From contig NC_066297.1 in NCBI RefSeq assembly GCF_905404315.1, positions 2,666,001 through 2,730,000 on the forward strand: DNA of 64,000 nucleotides, read 5' to 3'. Made by a program: the position numbers and the translations under genes. This document shows positions 12,122 to 27,100 of the stretch, piece by piece. Numbering within the stretch: position 1 is the first letter of the stretch; each line of letters starts with the position of its first letter. Source of the DNA: Leptidea sinapis. Lineage: Eukaryota > Arthropoda > Insecta > Lepidoptera > Pieridae. The notes below the pieces were generated by a model. It was not told the origin of the DNA. It worked only from the letters and a program-made list of their open reading frames with translations, and did not search any database.

Positions 12122-15100
12122 GTAAGTAACCAATAATGATGAATGATTTGCGTATAAATTTGAATATAATTCTGATTGTTTAGATCCGTGATAACGTACC
12201 TAAAATTTAACTTTTAAAACAGTTTTTTGCTGTTATACTTGAGTGGTTTTAAAGGTTCGATAAATAAGTACTACTTGTTGACGCATAGTTATTAGAAATT
12301 CTTGTCATTTTAATGCCGGATTTGCTTTGAACAAACACAAATTACCTTATAACTTTTTTTTTCAAAAGACTTTATGAAATAATTACTTTCAAATGAACCG
12401 ATTCATATTGTAGATTCATATCGAAATTCATACGAAAAAAAGGCTTTGTTTGACGTGTTGGTAGTTATTGATTACCTAAAAAATTTAAGTAGACACTAAA
12501 AGATCTTACATTTCTATATTCTAGACTGATTAGTTCAAATATATATATGTCTATATTGATTGAAATGTCCATAAAGCTTCTTGCTTTATGCGTATGAAAA
12601 AGTTAAAAAGGTGAAAGAAGAGAAGTTAGGAGTTGCTTAATATTTTTATTAATATAGATTTAAGCCAGTGTGATTTTTGCAGGCAAACCGTTTACCCAGT
12701 TGCCGATGAGCTTAAAAAGGCGACACGATTCGGGCGATGGGACGGACAGGAGCCTCAGAAGATCTTCATCAGCAACAGAGGATGAAGGCTCCACGAACAT
12801 TACTCCTCCAAAAACACCCGATAATGACATTGAGTCTCAAAGGTCAGCTTCGTATTTGCTTTATTTACATAATTGCTATTTTGATCCCTTTGTGATTTTT
12901 CATAAAAAAGCGATCGTCCAGCAGATTTTATAATTAAATTTGTTTGCTTTAAAACATTTGAGCTACGCTATTCTATGGTAGTTTTGCAGAGCGATCAAGG
13001 TCTTTAAAAGCAAATTTTTCAATCTGAGAAGCAGCAGCAGGAAATAATCAAATATTTTACTGTTTTTACTAAATTAATTTGAAAATCGAAATAAATTCTC
13101 TAGATTTCTCTAGATAATAGATTCTCTAGATGTTAAACTGAAGAGGTAATCTTGTTTTAGACAAAGAGCGTTACAAATAATCAACCAACAAACACTGAGG
13201 CTAAACAAAAGTCAACCAGAGGATGACTGCAGCGGTTCTGATGATGGAGAGCAAACCTTGGATCTCAGTGTATCCAGGGATGCCGATGGACAGGTATTTA
13301 ATTAAATAATGCCCTTTTCTGTCGCAAAATAGCGGTACTATTATTCTATTGTGTTTCGTTAATCTCTTATCTTGCATTATTTACTGTGCTTATTGTAATT
13401 GCGTCAGTAATAATAGGCGTCAATTGTAATCTAAATTTTATTAACTTTAATTAGACTTTATGTTATATCCAATATTCCAATGGATATACAACCTACACAT
13501 CTCTGTCTGTTGATCAAATGTATTTTTTTTATTGTTCATATTAATCTCTATTTCTTTATAAATTGACTATTAAGTAACAATATTTAAGTAGTAAAAAAAC
13601 ATAAATTTTAGATACAGTTAAGCTTTAATACTATTATTTTTTAAATAATAATATAGTATACAATTCCTCAGGAGCAATCAAACACATCCAGCGCTGGGAA
13701 TAGCGTATCAGAATTTGACCAGCACAATATCCTCATGAGGAAAAACTTGGAAGATTTAGCTAACTTGCAAATGCAGGTGAAGTATTAATTCACTAACTAA
13801 ATATTAACAATAATATCAATTATTCACCACTTAGCCTAATTTAACTAATAAGTTGATAACTTTAAGAATATCCTCAATATAGATGAACACTTTAAAGGCA
13901 ATCTTAGTTTCATAGGTTATTGAAAAGATATACATCATGTTCAGATTACTATAATTCAATTCAATCACTTGCAGGGTTTCTTTCAAAAGCAGTCAATGAT
14001 AGACCCAGAAGATTCACAAGAAAGAAAATTTCAAGCAAGTGGTAAGTCTAATTTACAATCTACTTACATTTTTCGAAAAGGAAACAAAGTAGCCAAGAGT
14101 GTGTCGGTCATTTAATAGTATAATCTCACTGCTATTACAAGATTTACCGGAATTGAATTCCGCGCCTTTGAAGCTATTGTTGAAGGTATCCATGTGGTAT
14201 CGACAAGAAGGATAGTTATTTCTTTTCAGATTTTTATCTATGATTGCGTTTGTCAGCATTGATGCTATGGCGCTTCCGAGACGTATCGAATCCTCAACTG
14301 ATTCTTTGTCAATTTGTTTCAGGGCTATTTTATTTAAAAACCAACGGTATATAATTAAAATGAAAAATATATAGTTATTTCAAACAACATATTCCTTTTC
14401 ATGTTTGTTGGATTTTTTGTTATTATTCTCTCAGAAAATTAGAGCATAACGGACCACAGTCATTTGACTTAATAATCTTTAGTTTTTCCAAATCCCTCTT
14501 GTTAATCTTTGTAATCTCTCTCTCTCTTCTCGACTATCTCACCGACAGAGATTTATAAGTTAAAGATTTCAACGTTGACTTCAAATATGGTAAAATAGGT
14601 AGACGTAATTGCATAGTTAGGTTAGCAACACTGTGATGTAAAAAAGAGCAAAATAGCTTTTTAACTTCTAACACTAAAGTATCTAAATTTAATACTTTTT
14701 ATTCTTCACGGATGCAGTCGGACAGTTAACGGATTCCATGAAAATAATTTACTCCATTATTATAAACAGGAATGCGTTGAGATACTGCGAAAAGTTCAGA
14801 ACTTTCCATTTTACTAAACTGAATAGAGAAGAACTAAAATAATTAATACGTGTCTGAGACAAACGGATAAGTGTGCCGACTCATTATACCGTTTAGTGTT
14901 CAATTAGTGTGGCCAGTTTGTGAAATTTTCCACACGTGGTGTTAATTTTGACGTCTTGTTACCACAAATACTGATAGATAAAGATTAACAACTATGTATT
15001 TTTACATTACTTTTTAATTCTATTTATCTTAACGCTTATCTTTGATGGATTGGGCGAAATAGAAAAGGCACGGCTCTTGTATACCTTCTTAGCTTCTTCC

Positions 15101-18100
15101 AAATCCCTTAATTTCTTAATGCTTGTCTACTGTGGTATCCATCTTCAAGGAAAATGCTAACTTCATCCGCGACGGTGATCTACGTCTCACCCAACTTCCA
15201 TATTAATAATATATTTTTTTGTTCTTTATTCGCTGACAGAAAATAAATATAATTTTAATCGATATCGTAAAATTATATTTGGTATTTGCAAAATGGATAT
15301 GCCTATAGTTGGAATATACAGCCAAGGGATAATTTCTTAGGTTTTTTAAAATCTTGAATGTTTCAGAGCTAAATTTAAAACATCTCTTTCAAAAGAATCC
15401 TCAAGAACTAGCAGTGCTCTTATTGTTTCTGTGGTATTGCTCTTGCAATTTACAATTACCAATTATTAAGTGATCTGCAATCTTGTTTTGCAATTGATTC
15501 TCAAAATTATACTTTAACCTTAAACATTTTTCTAGTATCTATGATATTCTCAATTTAATATTCATTTATTATATACATATAGTGCAATAATTCAATTGAA
15601 GGTAGATTTCATGAGTGTACAATTTCATGCACAAACATTTAACAGATAGATTAAGGAACGTACATTAAAAACATTTTTTTCTTATTGTATTTTTTTTTCC
15701 AAATATTCCTAAAACTTAGAAACCTTCAAAAGCCATACCAAATCGCTAGACTATCGCCTCCTAAACCATATTTCTAAGAATACATAAAATATAAATGAAC
15801 TCAAATTTGAATAACAGCTTCCTGGAGGCCATACACCGATCGATAATTAAAATTCAAGATGATATTGACAATTTCCCAAACAAAACTTCTCACATCTCAC
15901 GTTCAAACAAAACGCCCAAACAACGGTAATTACACAGTCTAAATTATTTCTCCACAAAACACTAGATTCTTTACACTCCACCGTGAAATATGACAACTAC
16001 TAATTTATACTGTGCGTCGTCTTTGTTATTTTTTGGTCAATGAACCTTAATTGAAAAACTATACCAATATTATCAGATGGGATAGGACGATATTACATCC
16101 TTCAGGAAGATGGGATAGGATGAACACATCGACCTTAACCATTGAAGCTTGATGATGGGCGAACGATTTCTAGTGACACGTAGATTTCATCCACTGTCGG
16201 CTGTGGCAATTACTTACGATATATTGTCATTGTTACCTGACCAATGAGCATTCAGTATACTAAATTGTTTTCAATTCTATATAAAGGTATAAGGAGTCTA
16301 CTGGCCGCCGTTAATTTTCTCTACCAAAGAAATCACAACGAGACGTCTCAGAAGAACGCCTTCTTTACTATGGAAATTACAAGGAACATCTCAGAATTTC
16401 GAGTCATCGTTAGTACCGTGGTTAGTTAGAATTTGTTTCGAAGTCTCTTCGTGTCATTTATGAGCGAGAAAATACCTCAAGCATTCTTATGCTATGTGAG
16501 GCGTAGGACTGGCTAGTGGTTACATATTGAATATTTCTCCCATCTCTCTGGTCTGACGCACTCCAATATCAGGTCGAATCATTTGACTGCGCAACGCAGA
16601 ACTTTAATTGCTAGAATTTTCGGAGATATGTCTCGATGTTTTAGCGTCGTTTCGTTGTATATTTTCAACCACATTTTTACGAGGAGGGTTCCAGGGAACT
16701 GTTTCCTTCCACTGAATTCCTGCATCGCATTTCTTGCCTACAGCTCAAATATCATCCTTTGCATCTAAATGTGTGGTGTCCCTCCACGGTGGTCTCTTAA
16801 AGATACTTTTTTCCATATATGTACTAAATTATGGAATGAATTTACTTCCAGGATACCGAGGATACCTTTATTATAAAATGTTAGTTTATCAATATTACCA
16901 CTATTTCTAGAACTAAAAACAAGAAACTCTCAAGCACATCTTTAAGAGTTCCTGAGAAGTTGAATACGAAAAATAATTCTAAGAAGATAATTATTCCTTC
17001 TTTAATGTTCCAATGATGCATTAAAGTGGGGAAGAGTTGAGCTGATACAAGTGGTTGCGGGAACTCGAGTAGGCAAATAGTCTCCCGTTTACCACGCGAT
17101 AGTTGCACAGCGTCCGGTGCCTGATTTGTGGCTGATTGTCGTGTGAATGCTGGCTTCTTACGTAGCAAATCAGTGGGAAGGAGAGATACCACTACTCCCT
17201 ATCCTTTTTTTTTCTATTTTTGGAACGTTTTTACAGAGATATTGACAAAAAAATAATCTTTCTACGGAAGTTATTATTAGGTTACGTTTCTTAAAGGAGA
17301 TATTTTATTTGATAGTAAGTATACTTTATAAACGAATTAATAGTTTTTAATATTCCTAGCGATTGAAAGGTCGCCTGTGATTTTTTGTTAGTTTTTCTTA
17401 TGAGATTCTAAACATTTGTGTTCAAAAAATTCATTGAAAATGTTAACTTCATTGAAGCACATAGTGTAACCCTTGCTTATATTTCTAATCTATTTATTCT
17501 AGTTGTTTTAATTGGGAATATTAAAACTACAAAATTAGCAAATACAACTCTAATTTCCAAGAATTTATAAGGCGTAAATGAAGGTGTGATTATGGAGCAA
17601 ACTACCTACTATAAAGTAGGCTGAAAGCCGGAGTATCTAATTTAATATATTATGTGCCATCAAGTGGACCCAGTGTAATAAAAATACATGTCCCGAATAT
17701 AAAAATAGTGTAACACAGATTGATGAGTACCAGGGCATTATGAAATAGCCGGAGTTCTCTCAGCTCAATTGAATGAATGTGCTCTATTGAGCAGATTAGA
17801 ACGACCGAGGTTTTCACAATTACAAGTAGGGGCCGCTTAGGATGTGGGGAATATTTCGTGATAGTCCCTAAACTATTGCTGTGTAACAATTTTACTTTTG
17901 TTGAATCGATGTACAATATTTACGTTAGTTTATAAAACTAAATAAAAAATCATCAAAAGTATTAACTTACAATTACAAGACTAGATTTTTCCTTTTATCG
18001 TATGTTTTATTACATTTTTTTATTTTTTTTATTTCATTTCATTTATTCATGTTTTCATTATTTTCGTTCTTTATTTTCATTAACATTTCGTTTCATTAAT

Positions 18101-21100
18101 ATATTTTTGGTTTTATTTTTTTAGTACTGTTTTTAATTATTTTGCCATAGCGGAATTATCGAAGACACCAACACTAGATTTTTATGAAAGGCCCATAAAG
18201 GGTGGATGTTTGTAGTAATTTACATAGTATATGGTTTACTTCTAATTTTTTGTTAATTTAACTAAACTTTTGCAAATTTCGGATATTCATGCCTTTCTAG
18301 TTGCCTTCGCTGTATTAGGTATTTATCTTTTATATTTTTTCTAATATAGAACACCGAAACCCATTTCTCAGTAGTTCTCGAACAACGAGCTAAAGAAGAA
18401 GTTGAAAAGTTATATTCATAGTTGTATTTTTTATTTTAATGATATCGCAAACATTTGTAAAAACAAAAGTTCTGCGAATGAAATACTCCGACACAGTTCC
18501 TTGAAATTGATCATTAGACTAAACACTACTATCAAAATTCCAAAGATTGATAAGTGAATGAGATTAAGTTTGTCAACTTATGCACAATTTTGTTTATAGT
18601 GTTGTTAGAAGTCTTATTTTCTTAGTATATTAATGTATAAGCCAAATGAAGACATTAGTTCGATATTTTGTCATAAATCTACATCGGATAAACAAGGAAG
18701 GCTTCTTACCAGTGGGAGGCTCCTTTGCACAGGATGCCGGCTAGATTATGGGTACCACAACCTATTTCTGCCGTGAAACAGTAATGTGTAAGCATTATTG
18801 TGTTTCGTTCTGAAGGGCGCCGTAGCTAGTGAAATTACTGGGCAAATGAGACTTAACATCTTATGTCTCATGGTGACAAGCGCAATTGTAGTGCTGCTCA
18901 GAATTTTTGGGTTTTTCAAGAATCCTGAAGGGCACTGCATTATAATGGGCAGGGCGTATCAATCACCATCAGCTAGAATTCATAAAACAAAGGAAAAGGA
19001 TTTTAATACAAAGATATATACTCATAAATAACAACCTCTTAACCGTTAGTAACTCGGACTCCTTAACCAGGTGTTTGAATGCCAATTATAAATGTTTATT
19101 TCCAAGTTATCATATTGCGTTTATCAGTTTCATATGTGTTCAAAGTTACAATTGAAATTGTTTCAAATATGTATCATAAAAAAATGCTACAACCCACATA
19201 AAGGACTTGCATCTATGATCCCGGCGTTGTGAAAGAGCATTCAGCGGTGATCACTAAACATCAAGTTACACATAAGAAAAACATTAAGATAAAATATTTG
19301 GAAATACCTAATTATTTTTTGTTGATGCGAAAACAATCTTGAATTGTTCTGAAACAGTGAATCTTTACCTATCCCTATTTATATTATAAATGTGAATATA
19401 AGTTTGTTTGTTACGCTTTTACGCCGGAGCTACTAAACTGATTTTGATGAAACTAGGTACAGCGATAGACTGGAGTTTGGGAAAGGACGCAAGCTACATT
19501 TTATTCTGGAAAAATCCATGGTTCCCGCGGGGTTTGTGAAAAACTGAACTTCGCGTCGATGAGCTATAACCATACCGATAGTATGTTTAATTTGCCACAG
19601 CAATCTTCCTTGAAATAAGATTCATATAATATATTGGGAACGGGAGCGAAAATGGGAACCGGAACTGGAATAGGACATGTGATAATCTTCAATTCCAAAC
19701 TACATACATTTGTGCAGTAAATACACTTTCATCCATCTTCTCTACACACCATAACAAAGTGTACTCAAAGTTGTATTTGATACACTTTCTAATAATGTAA
19801 TATCGAATTATAATCCAAGATTTCGATTACAATCTATCACATTCCCACACTAACTCATCTTTTATCTTTTTCACGTTTAAGTCGAGATTCATCTGTCCCG
19901 TTCTAATGACCTGAAGACGCCCGAGGATGGATCTTTTGTTTATTAAATATAGTTTTTAGGCGTTTTCCAGTTTTATTTATTGTTTCTGTAAATATAATTT
20001 ATGGTTGACTTTTGTTGTATAACTGTTGCTTTACGTTTAATTGCTATTCCTTACGCCTTCATTCTGTTATATTTTAAAATATTGCCTTTTAGGCACCTAA
20101 ATATCTGTACCTATACTAAAAAGGCGTTATGATAATCAGCTATAAACATGTAACATTTAAAATATCTCTCTACAACCAAGCTGTGGAATGAGCTTCCTAG
20201 TGCGGTATTTCCGGGTTGATACGAAATGGGTTCTTCCAAAAAAATGCTCCTGTGATTCCTCTGGTGTTACAAGAGAATGAGGGCGGCGGTGATCACTTAA
20301 CACCAGGTGAACTGTACGCTCGTTTTCCATAAAAAAGACCTTGTGTGGGAATTTTTGTAAAAGAATACCGATCCTCAACTTTTTAAGAGGTTTGCCTTGG
20401 TTGATGCTACCTGAATTATTATTATGTGTTTTATCAAAGACAAGAATTAAAAATATAAATACAATCGATGCCATAGTAATCCATTTTAATTCCTTATCCT
20501 TTTCTGAAGAGCCTTACGGATAAATGCATTTAAAAGAATGCGTTTAATGTTAAAGAGTTGATGGTTTAATACAGCAAGTAGAACGAGTGAAGACGTTAAA
20601 CATATTAAATAAGTTGTATAATTAGTGCAATGTAATCAAAGTCGATAATTGCAAGATAATCGACAACGTCGATAAATCAGTTAATAGCTCGATTACGATC
20701 ACTTAATCAGAAATCGATCGTGTATTAGTACAATGAGTACGAGGTTTGAAGGATTTTTTTAATTCATTAATTTTCACACTATATGTCGTAAATTTTGGAT
20801 TTAGATGAAGCTTTTGATATTGTGCTTCACATCATCAAACTCAAAATACGTAATATATGTAACTAGAACCATTATATATATAGTTGTTTAGTAAAAGACA
20901 GTCGATGATTTCGTTTCTTCACCATTTTTAAGTTGGATATTAATTTTATTCAAGCTTGAAGAATAAATCATTCAAGGCTAGGTACTTTATTGGTCGCTCA
21001 AGTGACGGCGTTAAGTTGATCCTCTTATTATAAGGTTATCACTATTATAAGAATTATATTCACTGGTTTCTGTAGAATACCTTTGCTGTACGTATTTGGT

Positions 21101-24100
21101 TGAGAAATATAAATAAAAAATATTCACCTCACAAAAGCCAGCAAATACCATTAACTCGCGTCAAAAGATCTGACGTAAAAAAATGACACAAGCATGGAAT
21201 ACGCTCGAATCCAGAAAGTTATCATCGAGTATGAAGAGTAAAAAGGCAACACCTTCAGGTTTAATGTGCGTATAATTTCTTTGTGGCACCGCGCAGAATG
21301 GGCAGACGTCGTAAAGAACGGTCGTGCGTGTGTGCGTGCAAAAGGTTCTTGCGCACACGAGCACGCACTAGCGTGGACCGGATATCTTCATATCGACGGG
21401 TGTCTTTATTGACAAATTCAGCCTCAAATAACAGAATATATAGAAAGTAATACTGTGGCACTATATTATGTTAAAAATAACGTGATCGAAATAACAAAAC
21501 GTTATTGTAAAAATAATTGTTTTGTTATAATTACATAAAAAGATCTGTTAATAAAATTAGAGGTAACGCTGCAATACTATTTAAGCTGTAAGCTTAATAT
21601 GCTTATAGAATCTTCATTAAAACATATTTTTCATGATTTTTATTAAAACCATTGAAAATAATAAAAATATGTCTACTTCATTTAACTTAGACGATGTGGT
21701 TACCATAGATATAATAATAATAATATATATAAATAATAAGCAATAAAGTAATTTGACGACAAATGCTAGTCATCCTATTCTCTCCTTTGCAAGATATAGG
21801 CCTCCTCCATACTTTGTGATCTGTTCAGAGTTAGTCTTCCTCACATTGGTTGTAATATGTATACGGAATGCGTATTAATTTAGATATTTTCCGCATCAAA
21901 CTTGCCAGAACAAAGCGGCCCTACACCCACCATTCTATATGAAAAGTCCCTCACGCAAACACGCACACTATCACAATAACTCAATCGTATATGCGCTCGC
22001 GCATCGCTTTTGCATATTCATTTGAGTTTGTATCTTTGTATAAAATTATAATGCATTATGCGACCGCGCTGTATGGCCGCTTTTATGATAATGTTCAGAA
22101 TATTTCTATAGCTAAGGCTTCACAGACCGCACTCGGATTTCTTCAAATTGGAATTCTATATGGATAGGCTTTTAACCTTATTGCACGCTTTAGAGTGCAA
22201 AATATAATATTTTATTATATTTTTTATTCAGATATAAATAATATTGTAACAAACAGACAATAGATGCTTTATATTCGCGCTATAAATTTTGTATATATTG
22301 AAGCTAAAGCTAGCTTGTACTTAATGCAGCTTTAATAATGAAAAGGGTTCGTACATAAAAACGTTACGCCATAACTAACGTCTTTTTTTAAGTCGGTTAA
22401 GAAAATGATCCTCAGTTGTTGTCATTGTTTATACGTTTTAAAAAACTATTTAATATTAAAAAAAACAGTTTTTGAGATGTCCATATTTTTCGTCCCAATA
22501 ATTTTTCAATAATATCTTGCAAACACAATCAATGTGTTCACCGATGCTAACGTAAAAAATTACTTTTTTACATACTTTACTTGTGGTACCCATAATCTAG
22601 CCGGTATCCTGTGCAAAGGAGCTGGTAAGAAAACTGTAATAACATTAATTAGTTCTTTAACTCTACATCGCTATGGAAACGTTACAACAAACGAAGAAAC
22701 ACGATTGTATTCCAAGGATAAACCTATTTAAGAAAGTATATATACAAGGAATTTTGTTTAATATATCCACACGAATAACTTGAGAACAATACAATAATGA
22801 CACACGATACTAGCCCTTAAAGTAGTGATGATAAGGGCTAATTTATGAATGCACAAGTATTTCAAGTTGTTCGTGGAATAGTGATGATATCATATAAAAA
22901 TATAAACAAACGGACCGATATACTGTTCGTTGTATTAAATAGTTACAAGAATTTGTCACGGGAGATGAATTATTGAGTGAAATTTTTATTTTTATTGACA
23001 CATCTCTTGTTACGCTGTGTTATAAATTACTAGCTAATACCCGCGACTTCGTCCGCCTACCTAGGCGTAAGTAAAGCGTTCTTAAGAATATTAAGGAAGT
23101 TTGGAATTGAAGATTATCTCATGTCCTATTCTAGTTCCGGTTACCGTTTTCGCTTCCGTTCCCAACATATTATATGAATGTTATTTCGAGGAAGATTGCT
23201 TAGATGGCAAACGAAACCTACTATTGGTATAGTTATAGCTCATCGACGTGATTGACATTCTGTTTTTCACAAATCTTTCCGTACTTTTTTTTTCGGGATA
23301 AAATGTAGCCTATGTCCTTTCCCAAGCTGTAGTCTATTGCTGTACCAAATTTGATCACAAATTACATCAAATCTTCACGATATTCTGCAAAATAATACAA
23401 GAGACATATTTATATAAGGATGGAGGTTTTCATTTTTGCGCTCATCACGGAGTTTTATTTCTTAGACAATTGGCCCTTAATCAAAAAAAAAAACAATAAA
23501 AAAAATATAAAATAGTCTTAAGAAACAACGATAGTATATGCGTAGTACGTACCCAGTCATTTCGCGGATGTCAAGTCCCAACTCGCGAGTATAGTAGAGG
23601 TAGTTAGAGATAAAAATAATTAATATCGGTAGAAAAAAATAGTTTTTTAGTGTATTACTATTACAAGATAATACATTGGTACATTACACTAAGACTTTAC
23701 GTGAAATGATTTTCAGTTAATTGATTTAAATGTTATAATAATTAAGCAAAAATTGATATGGCTTTTATGCAAACATACTCATATAGGCTATAGGAGTATG
23801 TGGGACAATACCCAGTTACACCAGAAAATTGTAAGACTTTTGAAGAAAATCTGTTGAAGTGTCTCCACTTTAAAATTACTTCAAACAGCCCACAAATTCT
23901 CTTGTAAGATTCCTTCAAGTTATTTTAAACTTCTTTATGCGGCTAGTAAAACATGCCGGAGACAACTTATTCATGAATCGATACATCGATAATCGATAGT
24001 CTCGATACAATCGATTGTGCCGTGTATCGAGTAGCGACCTCTGTATTTAATTGGTTGAATTTATTTTACATTCGGAACCAGTAATTGGTATTTGTAATGC

Positions 24101-27100
24101 GAGACGTATTTTGTACGGTTTAGAACTAATTGATTGGTCTGACTTACGTGTTTTACACGCGGCTTTGTGTAAAGAGATTTTAAAGTTATCGAGATGCCTA
24201 TATCATTACAGGAATGTATAAGATCCTAGCTGTTCTGTATATAATAAATAAAATACTGTTTATATGAATTTGTGAATAATATTTTAAAAAATCAAGAATT
24301 GTTTCGTAATATATTCCCTGTTGTTTTAATTAAATGGATTCACAGGAAAACTGTCAAACCGTGCGTCAATAAATTCTCTCATAGAAAATATGTCAATACA
24401 AAACAAATATTGAAAATAAAAATAATTATGGGTCCCAAATCGAAATAAAATTATCCAATCTCTCAAGTTGGACTAAACTGCACTCCATGAAGTAATTCCC
24501 TATTAAAATCTTTTCATTAATTTAGGAGTTCACTAGAAACAAACACTAGGACACTGGTTCGCGCAGACTGCTCCAACCGTCTTCAGATTCTGATAAAGAA
24601 TTACGACTAAGACCACTATTTAACCTCAACCACGTCGTATTGCGCTCGTCACTCTGAGATAAAGACTTACCCCCTTATTCATAATGGTCTGCTAACTTAA
24701 AACAGCCGCTAAGGAGTGTTTTTTCTCATTCTGACTTAGGTTAATAGAAGAAGACAGATTGAGAATTAGCAAAGCTTTAAGTTTGCAGACTATTATGAAT
24801 AAGGGGGGAAATGTCTCACGTGCCATAATTAACCTAACATTAATTCTTTATATCTGACAAAATTTTACCAAATCATATTTCCTTGCAGCATACCAACCAT
24901 CATGTAGACCTTTCGATCGTTTCAGATGCGATCTCCGGCATAATTACCCCTTTCATCTGCCGACTAGGCTTTACGATCTCAACGCGTCGTACAACGACTT
25001 GTGTGTAATTAATGAATGTTTAAACAAAGAAATGTAATACAAGACTTATGTTGCTGTTTCCGATCGCCCGCTGTCGACTTTTTGATGTCTTTTTATGAAA
25101 GAGAATCTCTCTTACAACACGAGGTATAATAGAATGGCTGCATACGCGTTTTTCGTCGGTAACTTGTATTGTCGTGTACTGCGCAAGTAAGTTCATTCCA
25201 AGGTTCTTTTGTATGTGGAAAAATTCCTTGAAAAAAATCATACTGTGAAAAATGCTACACATCGGCGGTCTTAACAGCCGGCACTTTTGACTCCATGTCC
25301 AAAGGAGGGTTGGCTCACTACTTTCCATCACGTGATTTTCTTACCCGTTTGCGGCGTTTCTAATTTTTGAGCATGTCGTGCGAAAATGCGAACACTCCAT
25401 GTGATAAATGCGGTAGAAGACACACATTTAAGCGACGTCCTATGCAACGCTAAGTGAAGCCATTCACAGGGCACTGTCTCCTCGACGCCTATTACTGCCG
25501 TGAAGCAGTAATGTGTAAGCATTACTGTGTTTCGGTCTGAAGGGCGCCGTACCTAGTGAAATTACTGGGCAAATGAGACTTAACAACAAGTGACGAGCGC
25601 AATTGTAGTGCCGCCCAGAATTTTTGGGTTTTTCAAGAATCCTGAGCGGCACTGCATTGGGCAGGGCGTATCAATTACCATCAGCTGAATGTCGTGCTCG
25701 TCTCGTCCCTTACTGTAATTAAAAAAGTGTACAGTAATTGTATAATAGTACATTGCTAACAAAAACGAAGCCAAAACATACCAATTCTTCGTATAGTAAG
25801 TACTTACGTAAGATGAAACTTAACTTATACGTAACATAATATTAGTCTGTCTATTCACGCATTCATCAAAATTTTGTATACCGTTAAGAATCGTATCGAA
25901 CAATCTAAATTCTTACCATCACGCATAGACTTATTAAACTTAATAGACCTTTTGAACACTACCTCGGGTGTCTAATTTGTTTGGCCTGATTTTCATGTTT
26001 TAATAGAAGTTGAAAGAATTATTTATAGTTTTTGGTATGCCGGTTAGATGTAAAATATCCTTTCATAACAGAAAATTAATACTAAACATAATATACAAAA
26101 TATGCCTCCATTTTTGTAAATTATAAGATTTTGTCTCACTTAAATAGTGATAGATTTAAAAAATGTGATTGAATCAATTCCATAAAAATCCAGCTTTCAA
26201 ATTCAAATAAATTTACCTAAGAAGGCTTAAAATAAACATTGTAAAATAGTAGATATAAATATCTAATGTCACTCTCTTCTCGTTTTTTCATTTATACGTC
26301 TAGATACAATATACAAATACAACCGATAAAAACAGGCCAAGAATATTAGTTTAGTGTGCGTGACAAGCTACGTCTTGCACTCGCGATTTGTATGACACTT
26401 TGTGTTAGTGTGCGTTAGAGTGCAACAGAGGTTAGTTCTAAAGTCATTTTTTTTACGTTTTCACAGCTGACATAGTCTATCCAGACGTATAAATTATCTA
26501 AGTTATGAAATGAGAACTGTAAGTATTTAAGTTCATAGGATATTATCGATTCAAGTTTTTCCCTTACTTTCAGTTTTATCGTTTAACTTCAGTTCAATGG
26601 CGACGCATTTAGATGACTCCGTCTAATTTAAGTAACTCTGAGGCATGTTAAATTGAATTTCGTTTACTACCGTCACGGTCACGCTTATATACAAATATCT
26701 ATTTGGTCTTGTACAAATTGGGTGGGTATAATTCAATTGATTATACCAACTTCCATATTTGATTGTGGACTTTGTATTTACGAGTTGATTTTACGACGTA
26801 CTTTTTTAAGGGAAGTTATTTGAATAGGTTACTTCAAATCTTAAGTAACAATAGATAATAATTATTAAGAACCAACACACCTCAAACATATCCATAGACT
26901 TAACATACCTCCACAGTTATCTCTAATGGGATTTTGAAAATTTGTGAACCGTGCTAATATGCAAAAATTTGTGTTGATCAGGTTAACTGTAAAATAGAGC
27001 ATGTACAACTCATGCAAGATTTATGAACCTTACGTAACTCGAATGGTTGGTTCAGTTGGAAGAGCGCTCCCACGGAGCACGAGAGGTCGCGGGTTCGAGT

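Noticed and set aside
16881..17192. 103-codon minus-strand gene
   Set aside because: No recognisable domain; the reading frame is probably repeat-derived or chance.
21310..21375. GC-rich inverted repeat GTGCGTGTGTGCGTGC...GCACACGAGCACGCAC as a regulatory element
   Set aside because: Pairing is imperfect and explained by alternating GT/GC low complexity.
25020..25331. 103-codon minus-strand gene
   Set aside because: No family recognised, it lies next to LINE debris inside castor intron 5, and composition gives no coding signal.
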